DNA of 19,644 nucleotides from contig NZLV01000204.1 of assembly GCA_002694345.1 (NCBI GenBank), forward strand, positions 1 to 19,644, written 5' to 3'. Every line of letters begins with the position of its first letter. The stretch's first letter is position 1. Source of the DNA: Maricaulis sp. (lineage in GTDB: Bacteria; Pseudomonadota; Alphaproteobacteria; Caulobacterales; Maricaulaceae). The notes beneath the pieces are model-generated. The model did not search any database, was not told the DNA's origin, and worked only from the letters and a program-made list of their open reading frames with translations. Of the stretch, positions 15,202 through 19,644 are shown in pieces. The translations under genes and the position numbers were made by a program.

Positions 15202-17094
15202 CTAGACCCGCACGTCGACGCCTTCACGGCGCGACAGCAGGAAGCCATAGGTGGATCGGGGGGCGTCGGCCTCGCGGGCCTCGCTCAGAACATTGGCGGT
15301 TTCACTCTCCGTGAAGACCGGAATGGAAGCGCCGGATGTGTCGGCCGGATTGCGGTCAGCGGACTGACCCTCATCCTGCATCTGGAAGTCGAGACCCTCT
15401 TCGCCCAGTTCCAGGCCGGCTTCATTCAGGGCGCGCTCAAGCTCACGGGCATTGCGCTGCAGCTCCTGCAGGGTTTCCGGCCGTTCGGCGGTCAGGACGG
15501 CATGGACACGATTGTCCGCGCGCAGTTCCAGGCGGACATCGACCTTGCCCAGCTCGGCCGGGTCGAGACGGATGTCAAAGACACGATTGCCCTGGTTGAA
15601 CTGGCGGGGGATCTTCCCGGCCCGGGGCTGTGTCGTGTGGGCGGCAAAGCGGGGCAGGTGCGCGCTGCTGCGGTCTGCGGCTGCCCGCGGATCAATGACG
15701 CGTCCGGCTTGCAGGTCCAGATCGGCCGAGGCGGCCGGATCAGCTGTTTCGCCGGATGCCAGCATGGGCGCCGTGTCGAGAGCGGCCGGTTGGCCCGCCG
15801 CAGGCTGGACGGCAGCGGGTTGGACCGAGGGCGGCAATTCGCGCTGGACCGGCAAGGCCGGCTCAGCACCGGACGTCGTGGTGGTGGGCACGGCGGCCGT
15901 GGTGTCGGGTTTCGCGGCTGATGAGCCGGTCGCGGATGCTGAAGCGGTCTGGGATGCGGAAGCAGATGCTCCGGCCGCCATCGCCGAGGCGCCCCGCGGC
16001 TGAACGATCGAGCGGGATTCCGCCTGATCCTTCAAAGCGGCCGCCGGCTTGAGCGGGTTGGCGTCTGCCGGAAGGCTGGTCGCGGCTGTGGCAGAGGTTT
16101 GGACCGTGTTGAGGGCTTGCGCCTGGGCGATCGCCTGCGGTTGGGCCGGCGCGCCCGTCATCGGGGTGGCGGGCTGCTGCGGGCTATCCGCTCCGGTCGT
16201 GTTGCCGGGCACGGGAATCTGGGTCTGGGCAGGGACGGCCTGGGTCGGCAGTTTGGCCTGTACCGATGCCTTCATGCCAGCCTTGGCGTTATCCTGGGTC
16301 GCCGATTGTGCGGAAGCGGCGGCATTGGCAGGCAGCTGGGCCGGCTTGGCCGCTGCTTCGACCGCAGCGCCTGCCGCATTGCCCATCGGGTCAGAAACTG
16401 TCGCCGCGGGAGCGGGTTGCGCTGCCGCCATTTGTGCGTCCGCCGGGGTTGGAATGGCCGCGCCGGTGGACGCTGGCGCGCTGGACATGGCCATGCCCGC
16501 CGCCGGAGCCGTCGAAACCGGAGCCGTCGAAGCCTGAGCGGTTGAAGCCGGGGCGGCCGGATCCGTGGCCGGAACGGTCCCGGTCGGCAGCGGGGATGTC
16601 ATGGAGGCCGGAGCCGCCTCGGCAAGAGTCATGCTGCCGGCGCCGGTGGCAGCCGTGTCGCCCATCTGGCTTGACGGAACCGGGCTCGCTTGCGGTGCCG
16701 TGACCGGCTGGGCCAACAGGGTGGCTGCGTCGCCGGACAGTTCGGTGTCCGGAGCGCCTGGTGAAGCCGGATCGGGAGATGACAGACCGGACAGCAAACC
16801 GGGCTGACCCTCTTGAGGCACGGACGTGCCTGCAACCGCCTGGCCGATCACGGACCGGACATTGGCGTGCAGCAAGCCTTGCTCGGACGCCTGGTGGATG
16901 CTGGCAGGCATACGGGTCATGGCGACGGGCAGGGCCGTCTCTTGGCCGGTGGTCAGGCGTGCCAGCAGGGCATTGAAATCGGTCGCGGAGGCCGATGCAG
17001 GCGACCCCGCCGCGGCGTTGGCCGTGGCGTTGCCAGACGGAGCCGTCTGGGTGGTGCCGGGATTGGTCAGAACAAGGATCTGGCCGGGTTGCAT
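15202..17094 (-). CDS. fliK: FliK, flagellar hook-length control protein
   Basis: FliK measures hook length and switches export specificity from hook to filament substrates. The 630-aa product is mostly low-complexity Ala/Pro/Thr/Ser/Gln sequence (about 20-480), as expected for the extended ruler part. A conserved C-terminal flg_hook domain follows (about 490-600): NRVFDIRLDPAELGKVDVRLELRADNRVHAVLTAERPETLQELQRNARELERALNEAGL. It is the first gene of fliK-flgD-flgE. A consensus sigma-54 promoter lies 57 bp upstream. The ATG at 17094 lacks a clear Shine-Dalgarno, so its start is less certain than its identity. Assignment rests on the C-terminal domain, composition and position. Confidence 0.92.
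   Translation of the reverse strand: MQPGQILVLTNPGTTQTAPSGNATANAAAGSPASASATDFNALLARLTTGQETALPVAMTRMPASIHQASEQGLLHANVRSVIGQAVAGTSVPQEGQPGLLSGLSSPDPASPGAPDTELSGDAATLLAQPVTAPQASPVPSSQMGDTAATGAGSMTLAEAAPASMTSPLPTGTVPATDPAAPASTAQASTAPVSTAPAAGMAMSSAPASTGAAIPTPADAQMAAAQPAPAATVSDPMGNAAGAAVEAAAKPAQLPANAAASAQSATQDNAKAGMKASVQAKLPTQAVPAQTQIPVPGNTTGADSPQQPATPMTGAPAQPQAIAQAQALNTVQTSATAATSLPADANPLKPAAALKDQAESRSIVQPRGASAMAAGASASASQTASASATGSSAAKPDTTAAVPTTTTSGAEPALPVQRELPPSVQPAAVQPAAGQPAALDTAPMLASGETADPAASADLDLQAGRVIDPRAAADRSSAHLPRFAAHTTQPRAGKIPRQFNQGNRVFDIRLDPAELGKVDVRLELRADNRVHAVLTAERPETLQELQRNARELERALNEAGLELGEEGLDFQMQDEGQSADRNPADTSGASIPVFTESETANVLSEAREADAPRSTYGFLLSRREGVDVRV
16503..16547 (-). repeat. Three tandem 15-bp repeats inside fliK
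   Basis: Units at 16503-16517, 16518-16532 and 16533-16547 follow the pattern CCGGAGCCGTCGAAR, with the third more diverged. They encode in-frame five-residue repeats of the type A/V-S-T-A-P/Q in the ruler region. Copy-number change would lengthen or shorten FliK by five residues without a frameshift. Confidence 0.75.
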
Positions 17095-17150
17095 CGTTTC
17101 GTTCGCTCACACTGGTGGCGCACTGCGCGCCTTGGTTCGCCAGACTTGTC

Positions 17151-17165
17151 GCAAGGGATGTGCCA
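17151..17165 (-). promoter_or_regulatory. Sigma-54 promoter of fliK-flgD-flgE
   Basis: On the minus strand TGGCAC-ATCCC-TTGC matches the sigma-54 consensus TGGCAC-N5-TTGC exactly, with the GG and GC elements ten bases apart. It predicts a start near 17140, giving a leader of about 45 bases before the fliK ATG. FlbD, encoded in the same window, is the likely activator. Confidence 0.9.
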
Positions 17166-17179
17166 GACCGAATGTCATC

Positions 17180-17192
17180 CAACATATTGAAA
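17180..17192 (-). promoter_or_regulatory. IHF-like site next to the fliK sigma-54 promoter
   Basis: On the minus strand TTTCAATATGTTG fits the IHF consensus WATCAANNNNTTR with a single mismatch at position two. It ends 15 bp upstream of the sigma-54 promoter within an AT-rich patch. IHF bending is known to be needed at the Caulobacter hook operon promoter, so the position is meaningful. Binding is inferred. Confidence 0.55.
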
Positions 17193-17332
17193 TTGTGCAT
17201 TAATTTCCCGGAAATATTTGAAACGGCTGGCCTTGCCCGGCCAATCTTTCCCGGTGGTGGGCGGAAGCTGCCGGGCTGGTCACGCCTGACCTCCACCCCA
17301 AGGCCTATCCCGATGAAGGACCTTGTAAATCG

Positions 17333-17378
17333 CGCGTCATGCGCGGGCGCGCATGACGCGTCCGCGCATGACGCGTCC
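17333..17378. repeat. Perfect inverted repeat fused to a tandem repeat, midway between the divergent promoters
   Basis: CGCGTCATGCGC (17333-17344) and its exact reverse complement (17349-17360) enclose a 4-base loop. The second arm belongs to a 15-bp unit GCGCATGACGCGTCC (17349-17363) that is repeated exactly at 17364-17378. The core GCATGACGCG therefore occurs three times, once inverted. It lies about 170 bp from the fliK promoter and 100 bp from the flgK promoter. The function is unknown. Confidence 0.85.
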
Positions 17379-17474
17379 GCGCGGATATAGGGTCCCATCT
17401 GTCCGGGGTGCCCAAGGCGAGGAGCCGGTCGGCCCGGCTCACGGAAAGGCGGTGTCTGGCACGCGCCGGGAAAC

Positions 17475-17489
17475 TGGCCCCGCACTTGC
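17475..17489 (+). promoter_or_regulatory. Sigma-54 promoter of flgK
   Basis: TGGCCC-CGCAC-TTGC fits the sigma-54 consensus with one mismatch (C for A in the -24 element) and correct GG to GC spacing. The predicted start is near 17500, giving a leader of about 195 bases before the flgK ATG. It faces away from the fliK promoter. Confidence 0.8.
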
Positions 17490-17615
17490 GACGTTGAGGG
17501 CAGGCCTTCGGCATTGCCATCGGGCCAAACCGTTTAAATTCGAGCGAATAGTCAAATGAACACAAGGATTTGCACTCAGGTCAACGGGTCCGCCGCCAGC
17601 GCGGATTGTCGGGTT

Positions 17616-17646
17616 TTGCCCGGCAATTCCTGCCGCTTTGCCGGAA
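17616..17646. promoter_or_regulatory. FlbD-binding (ftr-like) inverted repeats downstream of the flgK promoter
   Basis: Three nested elements are visible: TTGCC-C-GGCAA (17616-17626), CGGCA-ATTCC-TGCCG (17621-17635) and a further half-site TTGCCGG (17638-17644). They lie about 115-145 bp downstream of the predicted flgK start. Caulobacter flaN/flbG has downstream ftr enhancer elements at a comparable place. The sequence match to ftr is from memory and should be treated as tentative. Confidence 0.5.
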
Positions 17647-17695
17647 TCTTTGGCCGGTCTGCCATCCGCGTCGCTCGTCGCACCGGGAGCCCGTC

Positions 17696-19644
17696 ATGTC
17701 GCTGAGTGGAATTCTGGGGAATGCCCTGTCGGGGCTTGCGGCCAGCCAGGCCGGTCTGCGAGCCGCCTCGAACAATGTCGCGAACGTCAATACGCCCGGC
17801 TATGCCCGCACGGAGGCCAATCTCCAGTCCCGCAATGTCGGCGGCGTGGCGATGGGTGTGGAAGTGGTCGGCATCTCGCGCATCGTGGATCGTCACCTGC
17901 AATCGGCGTCGCTCCGGGCGATCAGCGAGGCCGGCTCAGCCCAGGTCCGCGCCGATGCGCTGGACCGTCTGCAGGCCCAGTTCGGCAATCTGGACGATAG
18001 CGGTTCGCTGTTTGCCCGGCTGAACAAGGCTTTCACCAATATTTCGCAGGCCAGTGTCGACCCGTCCCTGTCGGTGTCGCGCCTGTCGGCGGCGGCGGAT
18101 CTGCAATCCTTCTTCGACGAGGCCAGCCGCCTGTCGACGGAAATCCGCAGCCAGCGCCAGGAAACCGACGCCAAGATCAATGGCACGGTCCAGCGGGCGA
18201 ACGAGATCATCAATGAGCTCTATGAGCTCAACGCCAATGTCCAGAGCCTGTCTTCCTCCGGCGGCGACGTGTCCGGCGCGGAAAACCGCCAGTCCGAACT
18301 CCTCGACGAATTATCCAACTACATGGACGTCCGGGCCGATTATCAGGGCGATGGCCGGGTCGTGGTTCGCACCACAGACGGCGTGCTCCTGCTCGACAAT
18401 TATCCGGCCAAGCTGGACTACAAGCCGACCGGTACGGGCGCCTATGGCGTCCAGTACGGCCAGATCTATGTGCAGCCGCCCAATGGCGGCGCGCCGCAGC
18501 AGCTGGATAGCCATATCAAGACCGGCGAGCTGCGCGGCCTGCTCAATCTGCGCGATGGCGATCTCAAGGATGTGGCCGAGGAGCTGGCAGAGCTGACGGC
18601 GGGTGCCGCCGACGCACTGAACGCCGCGCACAACAATTCCACCGCCTATCCGGCGCCGCAGACGCTGAGCGGCCGGAATACGGGTCTGGAAGCGACGGAC
18701 CTGCACAATTTCACAGGCGCCACGACGCTCGCCGTGACCGACAATACCGGCCTTCTGGTGCGCCGCATCGACATTGACTTCGATGCCGGCACGCTTTCCG
18801 TGGATGGCGGGGCTCCGGCGGCGATCGGGACCACGGTGGGCAGCCTGACTACGGCGATCGATACGGCGCTGGGCGCGCTCGGATCGGCCAGTTTTGCCAA
18901 TGGCCAGATGACGATTTCCGCCAATGCCGCCACCAACGGCATCGCGACGGTCCAGGACGACGCCAATCCGTCTGACCGGGGTGGGCGGGGCTTCTCGCAC
19001 TTCTTCGGCCTGAATGACCTGGTGCGTTCGACGCGGCCCGGCTTCTTCGAGACCGGCCTGACCGGTGCCGAACAGCATGGCTTCACGGCCGGGTCCGAGC
19101 TGGAGTTCACGATCAAGACGGTCGATGGCAATGCGGTCGGCACCGTCAATATCGCCATGGTTGCCGGCGAGACCTTCAATGATGTGGTGACGGCGCTCAA
19201 CGACCCGACGACGGGGCTGGGGCGCTATGCGACGTTCTCACTCGATGGGAATGGCGAGCTCTCCTACACGTCGAATGCGGGTTATGAGCAGTTCGAGCTG
19301 AACCTGACGGGCGACAACACTTCGCGCCCCGGTTCCGGCATTGCCTTTTCCCATCTCTTTGGCGTGGGCCTGGAAGCCCGGGCGTCGCGGGCCGAGGCTT
19401 TCAATGTCGACAGCATGATCCGTTCGGATTCTTCGCGCCTGGCGCTGGGCAAGCTGGACATTTCCGCAACCTCGGTCGCGGGCGATGTCGTGGTGTCGGC
19501 CGGCGATAATCGCGGCGGTGCTGCGCTTCAGGCTGCGCTCGACAATCAGCGCAGCTTTGACGCGGCGGGCTCGATCGCGGTCACGTCAGCCAGCCTGGGA
19601 GACTACATGGCGCGTCTGGCCGGCACGGTCGGCTCGCGGGCTGC
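17696..19644 (+). CDS. flgK: FlgK, hook-filament junction protein 1 (3' end outside window)
   Basis: FlgK (HAP1) forms the junction between hook and filament. From ATG 17696, with GGGAG six bases upstream, 649 codons are open to the window edge; the C-terminus is missing. The N-terminus has the axial-protein signature (GLAASQAGLRAASNNVANVNTPGYARTEANLQSR, about 13-46). A FlgK helical domain follows (LQAQFGNLDDSGSLFARLNKAFTNISQASVDPSLSVSR, then LQSFFDEASRLSTEIRSQRQETDAKINGTVQRANEIINELYELN). Next comes a variable middle region with two FSHFFGLNDL/FSHLFGVGLE-like segments, suggesting a duplicated surface domain. It is divergent from fliK and has its own sigma-54 promoter. FlgL would be expected downstream. 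Confidence 0.95.
   Translation, partial: MSLSGILGNALSGLAASQAGLRAASNNVANVNTPGYARTEANLQSRNVGGVAMGVEVVGISRIVDRHLQSASLRAISEAGSAQVRADALDRLQAQFGNLDDSGSLFARLNKAFTNISQASVDPSLSVSRLSAAADLQSFFDEASRLSTEIRSQRQETDAKINGTVQRANEIINELYELNANVQSLSSSGGDVSGAENRQSELLDELSNYMDVRADYQGDGRVVVRTTDGVLLLDNYPAKLDYKPTGTGAYGVQYGQIYVQPPNGGAPQQLDSHIKTGELRGLLNLRDGDLKDVAEELAELTAGAADALNAAHNNSTAYPAPQTLSGRNTGLEATDLHNFTGATTLAVTDNTGLLVRRIDIDFDAGTLSVDGGAPAAIGTTVGSLTTAIDTALGALGSASFANGQMTISANAATNGIATVQDDANPSDRGGRGFSHFFGLNDLVRSTRPGFFETGLTGAEQHGFTAGSELEFTIKTVDGNAVGTVNIAMVAGETFNDVVTALNDPTTGLGRYATFSLDGNGELSYTSNAGYEQFELNLTGDNTSRPGSGIAFSHLFGVGLEARASRAEAFNVDSMIRSDSSRLALGKLDISATSVAGDVVVSAGDNRGGAALQAALDNQRSFDAAGSIAVTSASLGDYMARLAGTVGSRA

Larger units (their letters stand above)
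17095..17695. other. 601-bp divergent regulatory region between fliK and flgK, no gene seen
   Basis: I see no convincing coding sequence here; open frames lack Shine-Dalgarno sites and family motifs. In order the stretch holds the fliK leader, a sigma-54 promoter facing fliK, an IHF-like site, an AT-rich patch (17175-17222), GC-rich half-sites, a complex repeat (17333-17378), a sigma-54 promoter facing flgK, and a roughly 195-base flgK leader with ftr-like inverted repeats. The arrangement parallels the divergent hook-gene control region (flbG/flaN) known from Caulobacter. Confidence 0.8.

Noticed and set aside
17333..17378. Repeat considered as a CRISPR fragment or insertion-sequence end
   Set aside because: There are only two direct copies of 15 bp with no spacer, no cas or transposase gene nearby, and no target-site duplication.
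17576..17902. 108-codon minus-strand open frame overlapping the flgK start
   Set aside because: It overlaps the conserved FlgK N-terminus and the flgK leader, with no motif or ribosome site; a shadow.

Overview
The window is GC-rich alphaproteobacterial DNA and looks like Caulobacterales. A Maricaulis- or Hyphomonas-like relative of Caulobacter is my inference, from a gene set that includes SciP, FlbD, FlbE and CtrA-type boxes. It holds two unrelated blocks: a small iron/heme uptake locus at the left end (about 1-2890) and a large flagellar cluster (about 2888-19644).

Left block: a TonB-dependent receptor of the heme/hemoglobin type, cut by the left window edge, runs leftwards. It is divergent from a lipoprotein of the DUF6607 type. 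The 134-bp spacer holds Fur-like 7-1-7 palindromes, so the pair is probably iron-regulated. A bidirectional terminator (2854-2884) separates this block from the flagellar genes.

Flagellar block, minus strand in transcription order. The first unit is fliK-flgD-flgE (hook length control, hook cap, hook), which ends in a strong terminator at 12954-12983. Next is sciP, a small CtrA-inhibiting factor behind a cluster of CtrA-like boxes. Then comes a long, tightly packed early (class II) unit, fliF-fliG-flbE(fliH)-fliN-flbD-flhA-flhF-flhG, followed by a 107-aa membrane protein of unknown function. It builds the MS ring, the switch, the export gate and its ATPase regulator, the sigma-54 activator of the later genes, and the polar placement/number pair. 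A CtrA-like box lies in front of fliF. Divergent from fliK on the plus strand is flgK (hook-filament junction), cut by the right edge.

The 601-bp spacer between fliK and flgK is the richest non-coding stretch. It carries a consensus sigma-54 promoter facing fliK with an adjacent IHF-like site, and a second sigma-54 promoter facing flgK. It also has FlbD (ftr)-like inverted repeats about 115-145 bp downstream of the predicted flgK start, and an unexplained inverted plus tandem repeat midway between the promoters. Together the genes outline a cascade. CtrA switches on fliF-flbD and sciP. SciP then feeds back on CtrA. FlbD, with sigma-54 and IHF, switches on the hook genes in both directions.

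The most unusual protein-level observation is the FlhF/FlhG pair. FlhF has a degraded G3 motif and FlhG lacks the N-terminal helix that stimulates FlhF, which suggests a coordinated loss of the GTPase cycle. No transposons, phage genes, tRNA or rRNA genes, or CRISPR arrays were seen.
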